A DNA stretch of 64,000 bases from Roseovarius faecimaris. GTDB lineage: Bacteria > Pseudomonadota > Alphaproteobacteria > Rhodobacterales > Rhodobacteraceae. Where the stretch lies: positions 874,501-938,500 of the forward strand of contig NZ_CP034348.1 of the NCBI RefSeq assembly GCF_009762325.1, given 5' to 3'. Below are positions 36,128-48,367 of the stretch, in pieces. Under the pieces are notes generated by a model, which did no database searches, was not told the origin of the DNA, and was given only the letters and a program-made list of their open reading frames with translations. The position numbers and the translations under genes were made by a program. Each line of letters opens with the position of its first letter. Positions within the stretch are counted from its first letter, which is position 1.

Positions 36128-36884
36128 ACTTGTCGCGGAAATAGGCCCGCTGCGCATCTGTGATGGGGGTCAGCACGCCGGTCTTGTAGGCGGCGGCGGA
36201 ATCGTTGTCGTCATGCTTGGCACGCAGATACATGTGCGGATGCGGGTTGATCATCGTCGGCATGTGGGTGTGCAGCTTGTGATGGGCATAGTTCATCACC
36301 GTCTTGCGGTCGCCCGGGCGGAACAGCACGGCGAGGCCACAGGCCCAGAAGGGCGACTGGATTTCCTCGGCCTTGATGCCGTCCGGGGACAGGCTCACCG
36401 AGTAGCCGGTGTTATATTCGAACGCCATGTTCTTCCAGCGTTTGCGCATCGGCTCGGTATGGCGGGCAAACCAGCGGGTTGAGCGCACGAAATTGATATT
36501 CACCGCGTCATCATCGTCGAGGCGGAACTGGATGTTTTCCTCGGTGTCCTCGCCCAGTTCTTCCTTGATGGCGATCTGCATGGCGAGGCGGTGCTTCATC
36601 GGCTCCATCGCGACGATCTTGATCTGGGGAATACCGGCACAGAGATCGCGGAGCCGGTCGCCATACACCTTTGGCAGGCTCTCCCCAATCAGGATGATGA
36701 AGGTAAAACGAGGGTCCTTCTGGGCCTTGATCGAGGGCAGGGTGAGCGCCTCGAAATGGGCAAATCGTAGCGCCATGCGGTCCGGGGCATAAAGATAAGC
36801 CTCGCGGTCTTCCACGCTGTCATGCATGCGTTTGAACCCGCCGAGGGCAGGGTAGGAAAAGCGACAGATGCCGATAACGCGCAT
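36060..36884 (-). CDS. Putative rhamnosyltransferase-family protein
   Basis: 274 aa from ATG 36884 (MRVIGICRFSYPALGGFKRM). It has the family pattern ALTLPSIKAQKDPRFTFIIL, a GT-A-like acidic cluster FRLDDDDAVN, and WACGLAVLFRPGD. Pfam names the family after rhamnosyl transferases but biochemical proof is thin. The 3' end overlaps the DMT transporter gene. A much longer open frame upstream is a shadow of the oppositely oriented Ldh gene. Confidence 0.8.
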   Translation of the reverse strand: MRVIGICRFSYPALGGFKRMHDSVEDREAYLYAPDRMALRFAHFEALTLPSIKAQKDPRFTFIILIGESLPKVYGDRLRDLCAGIPQIKIVAMEPMKHRLAMQIAIKEELGEDTEENIQFRLDDDDAVNINFVRSTRWFARHTEPMRKRWKNMAFEYNTGYSVSLSPDGIKAEEIQSPFWACGLAVLFRPGDRKTVMNYAHHKLHTHMPTMINPHPHMYLRAKHDDNDSAAAYKTGVLTPITDAQRAYFRDKFNVDEAHVKRVFSDPALPRDTA

Positions 36885-37142
36885 GAAGGGCCTGATGTCC
36901 GGACTGCTCTTGCCGCCATGGTTGCAAATGCCGCCGCGCCCGGCAAGCCGCAAATAGCCGCGGCAGGGAACACGCGGGATTGCAAGGCGCGGCCCGGACG
37001 GTTTCTCATCCCGGCCGCTGTATATGGCGGGGCAGGCGCGGCACAGCCTAAACCCGTGTTGCAGCTTTGTGGCAAAATCCCTTAGAGATGGCACCGCACC
37101 CTGTCCGCAGGCGCGCCGGTGATCAGGCAAAAGGATAATAGC

Positions 37143-38138
37143 ATGAGCACGACATCCCTCTCCCTCGACGACATTCAGGCGCTGGCGCAGAGCGCGCTGG
37201 TGGCCAATGGCTGTGATGCGGACAATGCCGGGGCGGTGGCCGATATCGTGACCCGCGCCGAACGGGATGGATCGCATTCGCACGGGCTCTTCCGCATCCC
37301 GGGCTATGTCAAGGCGCTGCGCAGCGGCAAGGTGAACGGCAACGCCCGGCCCCGGCTGAGCCACCGCAGCCCGGCGATTCTGCATGTGGACGGGGATGGC
37401 GGATTTGCGCCCCTCGCCCAGGCGACAGGGCTGAGCGCGCTGGCCGATGCGGCGCATCAGATCGGGGTGGCGGCATTGTCGCTGACCAACATTCACCATT
37501 TCGCGGCCCTCTGGCCCGAGACCGAGTTCCTGGCCGAGCGCGATCTGGCCGGGATTGCCTGCACCGCCTACATGCCGTCGGTCGCGCCGGCCGGGTCGAC
37601 CGAGAAGCTGTTTGGCACGAACCCGATCTCCTTTGCCTGGCCCCGCCCGGGAAAGGCGCCGGTCTGCTACGATATGGCGACGGCGGCGATGGCGATGGGC
37701 GATGTGATGATCGCGGCCCGCGACGGCAAAAGCGTGCCGCCCGGCACCGGGCTGGATGCCGAGGGCAACCCGACCACCGATCCGGCGCTGATCGCCAAGG
37801 GTGTGCTGCTGCCCTTCGGAGGCTACAAAGGGTCGGCAATTTCGCTGATGGTCGAGTTGCTGGCGGCGGGGCTGACCGGTGAGGCGTTCAGCTATGAGGC
37901 CGCGATACGTGACAATCACGATGGCGGTCCGCCCCGTGGCGGCGAGATGGTGATCGCGCTGTCGCCCGCCCTGCTGGCAGGGCCGGGATGGGAGGATCAT
38001 GTCGAGGGCTTCATGGACCGGCTGACCGCGCTCGAGGGCGTCCGCGTGCCCGGCGCACGGCGCCATGCCAACCGCAAAGACACCGGCCCGCGCGCCATCA
38101 ATGCCGAGCTGGTCGAAACGATCCGCGCATTGATCTAG
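37143..38138 (+). CDS. Ldh-family NAD(P)-dependent oxidoreductase
   Basis: 331 aa from ATG 37143 with AAAAGGAT upstream. The Ldh_2 fold (malate/L-sulfolactate dehydrogenase type, unrelated to common lactate dehydrogenase) is seen in RDGSHSHGLFRIPGYVKAL, ALTNIHHFAALWPETE-like SLTNIHHFAALW, GTNPISFAWPRPG and PFGGYKGSAISLMVELLA. Members reduce 2-keto acids such as sulfopyruvate, delta-1-piperideine-2-carboxylate or oxidise ureidoglycolate. The specific substrate is open. It stands directly upstream of the str operon, where many relatives have rpoC. Confidence 0.9.
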   Translation: MSTTSLSLDDIQALAQSALVANGCDADNAGAVADIVTRAERDGSHSHGLFRIPGYVKALRSGKVNGNARPRLSHRSPAILHVDGDGGFAPLAQATGLSALADAAHQIGVAALSLTNIHHFAALWPETEFLAERDLAGIACTAYMPSVAPAGSTEKLFGTNPISFAWPRPGKAPVCYDMATAAMAMGDVMIAARDGKSVPPGTGLDAEGNPTTDPALIAKGVLLPFGGYKGSAISLMVELLAAGLTGEAFSYEAAIRDNHDGGPPRGGEMVIALSPALLAGPGWEDHVEGFMDRLTALEGVRVPGARRHANRKDTGPRAINAELVETIRALI

Positions 38139-38549
38139 GCCTTTTCGGGGCCGATCAGCGGGCCCTTGGAGTTTGGAAATTGCATGTCCGGATATTTCCC
38201 GCAGAAGCGCAATCCGACAGGGTATGTGTCCGCCAAAGCGCCCCGGTTTGTCACTGTTTCGCTGAGACGCACGCGCCGTGTCAGGGTGCTGTTGACAACG
38301 CATCCGACTCCCCGTATACGCCCCCCAATCTCGGCTCGGGGGTCGCCCCGCAGGTCGATATCAAAACTGTAGTGGTCAAGATCCGGGCCGTTTGAGTGCC
38401 CCGATCCTCTGGGAACCCGCCGCGTCGTTCACCTCGGAATGGGAACGCATGCGGTGTTTGCGCTTTGCGGACGCGTGAGGTGCTCGAAGATTAACCGCAC
38501 GGCCTGGTCGTGCAAGACACATGTGTTGAGAGACGGGGAAAGAGACCCA
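38139..38549. other. 411-bp region holding the str operon promoter and leader
   Basis: The consensus-like rpsL promoter (38292-38320) is followed by a leader of about 225 bases that begins with the tetraloop hairpin CGGGG-GTCG-CCCCG (38337-38350). The 150 bases before the promoter show nothing clear. An in-frame extension of rpsL upstream to 38439 is not supported. Confidence 0.7.
38292..38320 (+). promoter_or_regulatory. rpsL (str operon) promoter
   Basis: TTGACA (38292-38297), 17-base spacer, TATACG (38315-38320), then CCCCCC and the expected start near A 38327. This is the best sigma-70-type promoter in the window. The C-rich discriminator is shared with the rplO and ileS promoters. Confidence 0.75.
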
Positions 38550-39405
<856 letters not shown>

Positions 39406-39428
39406 TAAAACCCTAGAGGCACATTCAA

Positions 39429-41552
<2,124 letters not shown>

Positions 41553-41556
41553 CTGC

Positions 41557-41614
41557 GGTGGGCCTGACAGGGGCCCACCCTACCACCCCCGTAGGGTGCG
41601 TGATGTCACGCACC
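41557..41614. repeat. REP-like inverted pair between fusA and tuf
   Basis: First palindrome GGTGGGCC...GGCCCACC with a CCTAC tail (41557-41583), then GTAG plus GGTGCGTGA-TG-TCACGCACC (41591-41614). The tails face each other as in a BIME-type pair. It lies inside the str operon message. Confidence 0.8.
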
Positions 41615-41643
41615 GCACGACTTAAAAAGAAGGAGCCAATACC

Positions 41644-42819
41644 ATGGCAAAGGAAAAGTTTGACCGTTCCAAACCGCACGTCAACATCGGCACCATCGGC
41701 CACGTTGACCACGGCAAAACCACGCTGACCGCAGCAATCACCAAATACTTCGGTGACTTCAAAGCCTACGACCAGATCGACGGCGCCCCCGAAGAGAAAG
41801 CCCGCGGCATCACCATCTCGACCGCACACGTCGAATACGAAACCGAGACGCGTCACTACGCGCACGTCGACTGCCCCGGCCACGCTGACTATGTGAAAAA
41901 CATGATCACCGGTGCCGCGCAGATGGACGGTGCCATCCTGGTGGTGAACGCAGCCGACGGCCCGATGCCCCAGACCCGCGAGCACATCCTGCTCGGCCGT
42001 CAGGTGGGTATCCCCTACATGGTCGTCTACATGAACAAGGTTGACCAGGTCGACGACGACGAGCTGCTGGAACTGGTGGAAATGGAAATCCGCGAGCTGC
42101 TGAGCTCCTACGACTTCCCCGGCGACGACATCCCCGTCATCCCCGGCTCGGCCCTGGCCGCAATGGAAGGCCGTGACCCGGAAATCGGCGAAAACTCGAT
42201 CCGCGCTCTGATGGCCGCTGTTGACGAGTACATCCCGACCCCGGCCCGTGCCGTGGACCAGCCCTTCCTGATGCCGGTCGAAGACGTGTTCTCGATCTCG
42301 GGTCGTGGTACGGTTGTGACCGGCCGTGTTGAGCGTGGCGTGATCAACGTTGGCGACGAGATCGAAATCGTCGGTATCCGCGACACCCAGAAAACCACCT
42401 GCACCGGTGTGGAAATGTTCCGCAAACTGCTCGATCGCGGTGAAGCCGGCGACAACATCGGCGCCCTGCTGCGCGGCATCGACCGTGACGGCGTTGAGCG
42501 TGGTCAGGTTCTCTGCAAGCCGGGTTCCGTGACCCCGCACACCAAGTTCGAAGCCGAAGCCTACATCCTCACCAAAGAGGAAGGTGGCCGTCACACGCCG
42601 TTCTTCGCCAACTACCGTCCGCAGTTCTACTTCCGTACGACGGACGTGACCGGCACCGTTGAGCTGCCCGAAGGCACCGAGATGGTTATGCCCGGCGACA
42701 ACCTGAAGTTCGGTGTCGAGCTGATCGCCCCGATCGCCATGGAAGACGGTCTGCGCTTCGCCATCCGTGAAGGCGGCCGCACCGTCGGCGCCGGCGTTGT
42801 CTCGAAAATCATCGAGTAA
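41644..42819 (+). CDS. tuf: Elongation factor Tu
   Basis: 391 aa. G1 GHVDHGKT (19-26), [22 protein letters not shown] and NKVD are all present; the C-terminal domain ends [11 protein letters not shown]. It delivers aminoacyl-tRNA to the ribosome. Many related genomes carry a second tuf elsewhere; only one is in this window. AAGGAG lies just before the ATG. Confidence 0.98.
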   Translation: MAKEKFDRSKPHVNIGTIGHVDHGKTTLTAAITKYFGDFKAYDQIDGAPEEKARGITISTAHVEYETETRHYAHVDCPGHADYVKNMITGAAQMDGAILVVNAADGPMPQTREHILLGRQVGIPYMVVYMNKVDQVDDDELLELVEMEIRELLSSYDFPGDDIPVIPGSALAAMEGRDPEIGENSIRALMAAVDEYIPTPARAVDQPFLMPVEDVFSISGRGTVVTGRVERGVINVGDEIEIVGIRDTQKTTCTGVEMFRKLLDRGEAGDNIGALLRGIDRDGVERGQVLCKPGSVTPHTKFEAEAYILTKEEGGRHTPFFANYRPQFYFRTTDVTGTVELPEGTEMVMPGDNLKFGVELIAPIAMEDGLRFAIREGGRTVGAGVVSKIIE

Positions 42820-42941
42820 TCAACGTCTGACAAAACACCTCCATGGGCGCGCTGTACCGGCGCGCCCTACGGGTTCGACGAGGGGGGCCGGATGGTCCGG
42901 CCGTCCTCCTATCAACTCTCAAGCCTTGAAAGGCTAGACAT
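42820..42941 (+). promoter_or_regulatory. Structured leader of rpsJ (S10 cluster)
   Basis: Three hairpins in 122 bases: a REP-like GGGCGCGC/GCGCGCCC with CCTAC tail (42845-42870), GGCCGGA-TGG-TCCGGCC (42886-42902), and AGCCTT-GA-AAGGCT (42922-42935), the last just before the rpsJ ATG and able to affect ribosome access. No T-run terminator or clear promoter is seen, so str and S10 genes may be one transcript with regulation here. Confidence 0.45.
42845..42870. repeat. REP-like palindrome variant between tuf and rpsJ
   Basis: GGGCGCGC and GCGCGCCC around a 7-base loop, followed by the family tail TAC. It differs from the GGTGCGTG type in stem sequence but keeps the tail, so it is placed in the same family with less certainty. 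Confidence 0.5.
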
Positions 42942-43250
42942 ATGCAAAGCCAAAACATCCGCATTCGGCTGAAGGCGTTTGACTACCGTGTTCTGGACGC
43001 CAGCACGCAGGAGATCGTCAACACCGCCAAGCGCACCGGCGCTGACGTGCGTGGCCCGATCCCGCTGCCGAACAAAATCGAGAAATTCACCGTTCTGCGT
43101 GGCCCCCACGTGAACAAGAAATCCCGTGATCAGTTCGAAATCCGCACGCATAAGCGCCTGCTGGATATCGTTGACCCCACCCCGCAGACCGTGGACGCGC
43201 TGATGAAGCTCGACCTGGCCGCCGGTGTGGACGTTCAGATCTCGGTCTGA
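42942..43250 (+). CDS. rpsJ: 30S ribosomal protein S10
   Basis: 102 aa, start [20 protein letters not shown], with the conserved [20 protein letters not shown] loop. Besides its ribosomal role it pairs with NusB in antitermination. First gene of the S10 cluster, 14 bp ahead of rplC. Confidence 0.98.
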   Translation: MQSQNIRIRLKAFDYRVLDASTQEIVNTAKRTGADVRGPIPLPNKIEKFTVLRGPHVNKKSRDQFEIRTHKRLLDIVDPTPQTVDALMKLDLAAGVDVQISV

Positions 43251-43264
43251 GGAGGGCAGTTGAA

Positions 43265-44131
43265 ATGTTGCGCTCTGGTGTAATCGCAAAGAAAGTCGGC
43301 ATGACCCGGCTTTTCATGGAGGACGGCAAGCAGATCCCTGTGACCGTGCTTCAACTGGACAGACTTCAGGTGGTCGGCAACCGCACCCCTGAGCAGCACG
43401 GCTACTCGGCGGTGCAGCTTGGTGCCGGGTCGATCAAGGCCAAGCGGGTGAACAAGGCCCAGCGTGGCGCCTTTGCCGCCGTGAAGGTCGAACCGAAACG
43501 CAAAGTGGCCGAGTTCCGCGTGGCCCCCGAGGCGATGATTGATGTGGGTGAGGAAATCACCGCCAACCATTACTTCGAAGGTCAGTTCGTGGACGTGTCG
43601 GGCACCTCGATCGGTAAGGGCTTTGCCGGTGCCATGAAACGCCACAACTTCGGCGGCCTGCGCGCCTCGCACGGTGTCTCGATCAGCCACCGCTCGCACG
43701 GCTCGACCGGTCAGTGTCAGGATCCGGGCAAGGTCTTCAAAGGCAAGAAGATGGCCGGCCATATGGGTGCCGCGAAGGTGACGACGCAGAACCTGCAGGT
43801 GGTCAAGACCGATGCCGACCGTGGCCTGATCATGGTCAAAGGCGCCGTTCCCGGCTCCAAGGGCGGATGGGTGACGATCAAGGACGCGGTCAAGAAACCG
43901 TTCCCTGAAAACGCCATTGTGCCCGCCGCGTTGAAATCGGCCGCCGAGGAAGCCGCGAAAGCCGCTGAAGAAGCTGCTGCCGCTGCAGCCGCCGAGGCCG
44001 AAGCCGCAGCCGCCGCCGCAGCCGAAGCCGAACAGGCCGCTATCGAGGCCGCCGAGGCCGAAGAGGCCAAGGTCGACAAAGTTGCTGAAGCTCAAGCCGC
44101 TGAAGCCGAGAAGAAGGAAGGCGAAGAATGA
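43265..44131 (+). CDS. rplC: 50S ribosomal protein L3 with long Ala/Glu-rich tail
   Basis: 288 aa against about 210-240 for the family. Residues 1 to about 215 are a standard L3 ([40 protein letters not shown]). The rest is a low-complexity Ala/Glu helix-forming tail ([20 protein letters not shown], ending AEKKEGEE), which should stick out of the ribosome. Such tails are seen in some Rhodobacterales but their role is unknown. Overlaps rplD by 4 bp. Confidence 0.97.
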   Translation: MLRSGVIAKKVGMTRLFMEDGKQIPVTVLQLDRLQVVGNRTPEQHGYSAVQLGAGSIKAKRVNKAQRGAFAAVKVEPKRKVAEFRVAPEAMIDVGEEITANHYFEGQFVDVSGTSIGKGFAGAMKRHNFGGLRASHGVSISHRSHGSTGQCQDPGKVFKGKKMAGHMGAAKVTTQNLQVVKTDADRGLIMVKGAVPGSKGGWVTIKDAVKKPFPENAIVPAALKSAAEEAAKAAEEAAAAAAAEAEAAAAAAAEAEQAAIEAAEAEEAKVDKVAEAQAAEAEKKEGEE

Positions 44132-44745
44132 AACTCGACGTGATCAAACTGGACGGCGGCAAGGCCGGCTCGGTCGATCTGGGCGAAGACATCTTCGGCC
44201 TGGAACCGCGCGCGGACATTCTGCACCGCGTCGTCCGCTGGCAGCGCAACAAGGCGCAGCAGGGCACCCACAAGGTCAAAACGCGGTCCGAGACCTCGTA
44301 TTCCACCAAGAAGATCTATCGCCAGAAGGGCACCGGCGGCGCACGCCACGGTGACCGCAACGCGCCGATCTTCCGCAAGGGTGGTATCTACAAGGGCCCG
44401 ACCCCGCGCAGCCATGCGCATGACCTGCCCAAGAAGGTGCGTCAGCTGGGTCTGAAACACGCCCTGTCGGCCAAGCTGAAAGCGGGCGAGCTCGTGATCA
44501 TCGAAGCCGCCGATGCCGCAGGCAAGACCAAGGAGCTGGCCAAGCAGATCAAGGATCTGGGCTGGAAACGCGCACTGGTCATCGACGGGGCTTCGGTCAA
44601 CGAAGGCTTCGCCAAGGCCGCGGCCAATATCGAGAACCTCGATGTTCTGCCGAGCATGGGCGCAAACGTATATGACATCCTCAAGCGTGACACCCTGGTG
44701 CTCACCAAGGCGGGTGTCGAAGCACTGGAGGCTCGTCTGAAATGA
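44128..44745 (+). CDS. rplD: 50S ribosomal protein L4
   Basis: 205 aa. The conserved exit-tunnel loop region [20 protein letters not shown] is present. In E. coli L4 also represses the S10 operon; whether it acts on the structured rpsJ leader here is not known. Overlaps both neighbours by 4 bp. Confidence 0.98.
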   Translation: MKLDVIKLDGGKAGSVDLGEDIFGLEPRADILHRVVRWQRNKAQQGTHKVKTRSETSYSTKKIYRQKGTGGARHGDRNAPIFRKGGIYKGPTPRSHAHDLPKKVRQLGLKHALSAKLKAGELVIIEAADAAGKTKELAKQIKDLGWKRALVIDGASVNEGFAKAAANIENLDVLPSMGANVYDILKRDTLVLTKAGVEALEARLK

Positions 44746-45038
44746 GCGCGAAACCAGAACATTACGACGTGATCCGCAAGCCGGTGATCACCGAGAAAGC
44801 CACCATGGCCTCCGAGGCCAACGCGGTGGTGTTCGAAGTGGCCATCGATGCGGCCAAACCGCAGATCAAAGAAGCGGTCGAGGCGCTGTTCGGTGTCAAG
44901 GTGAAGGCCGTGAACACGACCATCACCAAAGGCAAAAACAAACGCTTCCGTGGCCGTCCGGGCACCCGCAAGGATGTCAAGAAAGCCTATGTGACGCTGG
45001 AAGAAGGCAACACGATTGACGTGAGCACCGGTCTTTGA
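44742..45038 (+). CDS. rplW: 50S ribosomal protein L23
   Basis: 98 aa, starting [20 protein letters not shown] and containing [21 protein letters not shown]23 lies at the exit tunnel and docks SRP and trigger factor. Normally rplB follows at once; here the operon is broken just after this gene by a REP, a terminator and a foreign-looking gene. Confidence 0.98.
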   Translation: MSAKPEHYDVIRKPVITEKATMASEANAVVFEVAIDAAKPQIKEAVEALFGVKVKAVNTTITKGKNKRFRGRPGTRKDVKKAYVTLEEGNTIDVSTGL

Positions 45039-45045
45039 TCGGTGT

Positions 45046-45067
45046 GGCGGGGTGAGCCTCGCCCTAC
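45046..45067. repeat. REP-like palindrome variant after rplW
   Basis: GGCGGGG...CTCGCC followed by the tail CTAC, 8 bp beyond the rplW stop. The stem is imperfect, so membership of the family is less sure than for the GGTGCGTG copies. Confidence 0.5.
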
Positions 45068-45084
45068 GGTAGACATTGAGAATC

Positions 45085-45117
45085 CCCGGCTGCGAAAGTG
45101 GCCGGGTTTTTCGTTTT
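45085..45117 (+). terminator. Intrinsic terminator after rplW
   Basis: CCCGGC-N10-GCCGGG stem followed by TTTTTCGTTTT. It cuts the S10 operon between rplW and rplB. Confidence 0.85.
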
Positions 45118-45157
45118 GCGTTGCAATTAGAGTGTCATGCTGCGACCAGTCGTAGCC

Positions 45158-45625
45158 ATGACCGAAGAAGAAGTAAAAGCCCTCAATGACATTAACGCCT
45201 ATGGTTGTCATGTTTTAAAGATACTTGGTGACGACCAAGTGCCGAATTTCGCTTACTCCATTGGGATCGAAGCGACTTCTCAGCAACCGGATCTTATTGT
45301 CGTTGGTTTGGACCTCGACGCAGCGCATTGGATCATCAACGAATACAATGAACGCATACGCCAAGGGGAGGAGTTCGTACAAAATAAAACGTACAATGAA
45401 TTCCTAGAGGGATATCCGGTCGTCTTTAGCCCGATGTTGAAACAGTACTATCGCGACTATCTCGGATGGGGTCTGTGGCTTTACCAAGGTGAAGACTTCA
45501 GAATGCTGCAGTTCATCTATCCCACTGCATCGAAGCAATGGCCTTGGGAAGACGGAGCTCCCGAAGAATTCAAATGGCATATGCGGCTGCTGTGCGAAAC
45601 GCCTCGATTACCTAACCAGCAATAG
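45158..45625 (+). CDS. DUF4262 protein lodged in the S10 operon
   Basis: 155 aa from ATG 45158 (MTEEEVKALNDINAYGCHVL); ATG 45137 is also in frame. The DUF4262 pattern FAYSIGIEATSQQPDLIVVG is clear, with a second half rich in Tyr/Trp (YYRDYLGWGLWLYQGEDFRM). Such proteins are mostly uncharacterised and patchily distributed. The gene is markedly less GC-rich than its neighbours and uses codons such as TTA, ATA and CGA, so it was probably acquired by transfer. It lies behind a terminator and before a copy of the dispersed repeat. Confidence 0.85.
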   Translation: MTEEEVKALNDINAYGCHVLKILGDDQVPNFAYSIGIEATSQQPDLIVVGLDLDAAHWIINEYNERIRQGEEFVQNKTYNEFLEGYPVVFSPMLKQYYRDYLGWGLWLYQGEDFRMLQFIYPTASKQWPWEDGAPEEFKWHMRLLCETPRLPNQQ

Positions 45626-45676
45626 TATTGTAAGACGTAAAGTGTTTTCGCTCCCATTTGCGGGGTTTGAAAACCA

Positions 45677-45852
45677 AACAGGCCGGTTAACAGCGCCAAA
45701 GGCGCCCGGCCATCGCCAGCCCCCCTCTTTGGGCTGGCGATATGATGGGGCTGGGCGCGCCGCTCGTCTCAAGTGCGGATGTGGCGGGGATAAAGGGCTT
45801 TAGAATAACGGTCAGGATCGCCATCCCGGGGGCTGGCGATGGCCGGGCGGCG
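45677..45852 (+). repeat. Dispersed ~175-bp repeat, copy A
   Basis: Starts AACAGGCCGGTTAACAGCGC, then an 11-bp perfect hairpin ATCGCCAGCCC/GGGCTGGCGAT (45712-45741), then GCTGGGCGCGCCGCTCG, GCGGATGTGGCGGGGATAAA and finally GTCAGGATCGCCATCCCGGG. The same blocks in the same order occur inverted at 56525-56700 and, more diverged, at 55145-55260. Confidence 0.8.
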
Positions 45853-45892
45853 TTGAGCGGGGTGAAAGCGCTGTTTTTCTTGGGCGAGGCGC

Positions 45893-45921
45893 TTGACGTA
45901 CACCCGGCCTTCCCCTACTAG
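45893..45921 (+). promoter_or_regulatory. Candidate rplB promoter
   Basis: TTGACG (45893-45898), 17-base spacer, TACTAG (45916-45921), then ACCCC. The -10 is weak, but the position after a terminator and repeat and before rplB fits a secondary promoter for rplB-rplP. Confidence 0.5.
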
Positions 45922-45935
45922 ACCCCATCGGCAAG

Positions 45936-45955
45936 GCCCCGGATTCGTCCGGGGC
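45936..45955 (+). promoter_or_regulatory. UUCG tetraloop hairpin at the start of the rplB leader
   Basis: GCCCCGGA-TTCG-TCCGGGGC, an 8-bp perfect stem with the very stable UUCG loop, about 8 bases after the predicted start, followed by TGTGCTTTTGG. It may be an early attenuator or a 5' stabiliser. Confidence 0.6.
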
Positions 45956-45973
45956 TGTGCTTTTGGTTTGTGA

Positions 45974-46034
45974 GGTGCGTGTAAACACACACCCTACATA
46001 TCGCACCGCCGTAGGGTGTGTGTTTACACGCACC
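45974..46034. repeat. REP-like inverted pair upstream of rplB
   Basis: GGTGCGTG-TAAA-CACACACC with CCTAC tail (45974-45997), 13-base spacer, then GTAG plus GGTGTGTG-TTTA-CACGCACC (46011-46034). Stem differences compensate between partners. Confidence 0.85.
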
Positions 46035-46138
46035 ATTCTAACCGGGCACCTACGGGGGCCTATACAACAGGTCACCTCTCGAGGGGGCTATCACATAGGC
46101 GGGGCAACCCGTCGTTTGCTAGACGGAAGACAGAAAGC

Positions 46139-46981
46139 ATGGCACTCAAGTCGTACAAACCAACGACGCCGGGCCAGCGTGGGCTGGTGCTGATTGACCG
46201 TTCGGAGCTGTATAAAGGACGTCCTGTCAAATCTCTCACCGAGGGTTTGACCAAGTCGGGCGGCCGCAACAACACCGGACGTATTACCTCGCGGCGGCGG
46301 GGTGGGGGGGCAAAACGCCTCTACCGGATCGTTGACTTCAAACGCAACAAATTCGATGTGGCCGCGACCGTTGAACGGATCGAATACGACCCGAACCGGA
46401 CCGCGTTCATCGCTCTCGTGAAATACGAGGATGGCGAGCAGGCCTATGTGCTGGCACCCCAGCGCCTCGCCGTGGGCGATCAGATCATCGCCTCCGCGAA
46501 GGCCGACATCAAGCCCGGCAACGCGATGCCCTTCTCGGGCATGCCGATCGGGACAATCGTGCACAATATCGAGCTGAAGCCCGGCAAGGGTGGTCAGATC
46601 GCGCGCGCCGCTGGCACTTACGCCCAGTTCGTCGGCCGCGACGGGGGATACGCTCAGATCCGCCTCAGCTCGGGCGAGCTGCGCATGGTGCGCCAGGAAT
46701 GCATGGCGACCGTCGGCGCTGTCAGCAACCCCGACAACTCGAACCAGAACTTCGGCAAGGCCGGCCGCATGCGTCACAAGGGCATCCGCCCGAGCGTACG
46801 CGGCGTGGTCATGAACCCGATCGACCACCCCCATGGTGGTGGTGAGGGCCGGACCTCGGGTGGTCGCCACCCGGTCACGCCCTGGGGCAAGCCGACAAAG
46901 GGTGCGCGCACCCGCAACAAGAACAAAGCGTCGCAAAAGCTGATCATCCGCTCGCGTCACGCCAAGAAGAAGGGGCGTTAA
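46139..46981 (+). CDS. rplB: 50S ribosomal protein L2
   Basis: 280 aa from ATG 46139 ([20 protein letters not shown]). The peptidyl-transferase-proximal region [20 protein letters not shown] with its essential His is intact. The open frame runs upstream through the REP pair but no start there is supported. First gene of the second S10 segment. Confidence 0.98.
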   Translation: MALKSYKPTTPGQRGLVLIDRSELYKGRPVKSLTEGLTKSGGRNNTGRITSRRRGGGAKRLYRIVDFKRNKFDVAATVERIEYDPNRTAFIALVKYEDGEQAYVLAPQRLAVGDQIIASAKADIKPGNAMPFSGMPIGTIVHNIELKPGKGGQIARAAGTYAQFVGRDGGYAQIRLSSGELRMVRQECMATVGAVSNPDNSNQNFGKAGRMRHKGIRPSVRGVVMNPIDHPHGGGEGRTSGGRHPVTPWGKPTKGARTRNKNKASQKLIIRSRHAKKKGR

Positions 46982-46984
46982 TCA

Positions 46985-47263
46985 ATGTCTCGTTCCGTAT
47001 GGAAAGGCCCTTTCGTGGATGCCTACGTGCTGAAAAAAGCCGAAGCATCGCGCGAGTCAGGGCGCAATGAAGTCATCAAGATCTGGTCGCGCCGCTCGAC
47101 GATCCTGCCCCAGTTCGTGGGCCTGACGTTTGGCGTCTACAACGGCAAGAAACACATCCCCGTCAATGTCACGGAAGACATGATCGGTCAGAAGTTCGGC
47201 GAATACTCCCCGACGCGGACCTATTATGGCCATGCCGCCGACAAGAAAGCCAAGAGGAAGTAA
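46985..47263 (+). CDS. rpsS: 30S ribosomal protein S19
   Basis: 92 aa, [20 protein letters not shown] and the conserved [20 protein letters not shown]. Three bases after rplB. Confidence 0.98.
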   Translation: MSRSVWKGPFVDAYVLKKAEASRESGRNEVIKIWSRRSTILPQFVGLTFGVYNGKKHIPVNVTEDMIGQKFGEYSPTRTYYGHAADKKAKRK

Positions 47264-47266
47264 GCC

Positions 47267-47647
47267 ATGGGTAAGGATAAAAATCCCCGCCGCGTGGCGG
47301 ACAACGAAGCGATGGCGAAGCTGCGCATGCTGCGCACCAGCCCGCAGAAACTGAACCTGGTTGCGGCGATGATCCGGGGCAAGAAGGTGGACAAGGCTCT
47401 CAATGACCTGACCTTCTCGAACAAGCGGATTGCCGAGGATGTGAAGAAATGCCTTCAGTCCGCGATTGCCAATGCCGAAAACAACCACAACCTGGATGTG
47501 GACGAGCTGATTGTGGCCGAGGCCTATGTTGGCAAGAACCTCGTGATGAAGCGCGGGCGTCCGCGCGCGCGTGGCCGGTTTGGCCGCATCATGAAGCCGT
47601 TTTCAGAGCTCACCATCAAGGTGCGTGAAGTTGAGGAGCAAGCCTAA
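47267..47647 (+). CDS. rplV: 50S ribosomal protein L22
   Basis: 126 aa with [20 protein letters not shown] and the tunnel hairpin [20 protein letters not shown]. Its loop lines the exit tunnel and is the site of some macrolide-resistance changes; none is apparent. Shares one base with rpsC. Confidence 0.98.
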   Translation: MGKDKNPRRVADNEAMAKLRMLRTSPQKLNLVAAMIRGKKVDKALNDLTFSNKRIAEDVKKCLQSAIANAENNHNLDVDELIVAEAYVGKNLVMKRGRPRARGRFGRIMKPFSELTIKVREVEEQA

Positions 47648-48354
47648 TGGGTAACAAAGTCAATCCGATTGGCATGCGTCTTCAGGTGAACCGCACCTGG
47701 GACAGCCGCTGGTATGCCGACACCAAAGATTATGGTGATCTGCTGCTGGAAGACATCGCGATGCGCGATTTCATCAAGAAAGAGTGCAAACAGGCCGGTG
47801 TGAGCCGCGTGATCATCGAACGTCCGCACAAGAAGTGCCGCGTGACGGTGCACACCGCGCGCCCGGGCGTGATCATCGGCAAGAAAGGCGCCGATATCGA
47901 AACCCTGCGCAAGAAGCTTTCGGCCATGACCGACAGCGAACTGCACCTGAACATCGTGGAAGTGCGCAAGCCGGAACTGGACGCGGCTCTGGTGGGTGAA
48001 AGCATCGCTCAGCAGCTGGAACGCCGGGTCAGCTTCCGCCGTGCCATGAAACGCGCCGTGCAGAACGCCATGCGCATGGGGGCCCTGGGCATCCGTGTGA
48101 ATGTCGCCGGCCGTCTGGGCGGGGCCGAGATTGCCCGCACCGAATGGTACCGCGAAGGCCGGGTGCCGCTGCACACGCTGCGCGCCGATATCGACTACGC
48201 CAATGTTGAAGCTGAAACCCCTTACGGGATCATCGGCATCAAGGTGTGGATCTTCAAGGGTGAGATCATGGAGCACGATCCGTCGGCTCGTGATCGCAAA
48301 GCCCAGGAACTGCAGGATGGTCCCGCGCCCCGTGGCGCTGGCGGCCGTCGCTGA
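47647..48354 (+). CDS. rpsC: 30S ribosomal protein S3
   Basis: 235 aa. KH-domain GxxG is in [20 protein letters not shown]; the C-terminal half has [20 protein letters not shown]. Ends with a Pro/Arg/Gly-rich tail. Part of the mRNA entry channel helicase. Confidence 0.98.
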   Translation: MGNKVNPIGMRLQVNRTWDSRWYADTKDYGDLLLEDIAMRDFIKKECKQAGVSRVIIERPHKKCRVTVHTARPGVIIGKKGADIETLRKKLSAMTDSELHLNIVEVRKPELDAALVGESIAQQLERRVSFRRAMKRAVQNAMRMGALGIRVNVAGRLGGAEIARTEWYREGRVPLHTLRADIDYANVEAETPYGIIGIKVWIFKGEIMEHDPSARDRKAQELQDGPAPRGAGGRR

Positions 48355-48367
48355 GGAGGGTAGATAA

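Larger units (their letters stand above)
45626..46138. other. 513-bp break region upstream of rplB
   Basis: In order it holds the dispersed repeat copy A (45677-45852), the rplB promoter (45893-45921), a UUCG-loop hairpin (45936-45955), and a REP pair (45974-46034), then about 100 bases of leader to the rplB ATG. No credible gene. Confidence 0.75.

Noticed and set aside
37119-37142. Longer start for the Ldh-family gene
   Set aside because: AAAAGGAT is ideally spaced for ATG 37143 and family alignments begin near STTSLSLDD.
38439-38549. Upstream extension of rpsL
   Set aside because: S12 begins [10 protein letters not shown] in all relatives and the extra 37 codons do not look like protein; the ATG at 38550 fits.
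46016-46138. Upstream extension of rplB through the REP pair
   Set aside because: L2 starts MALKSYKP; the added sequence is translated palindrome.
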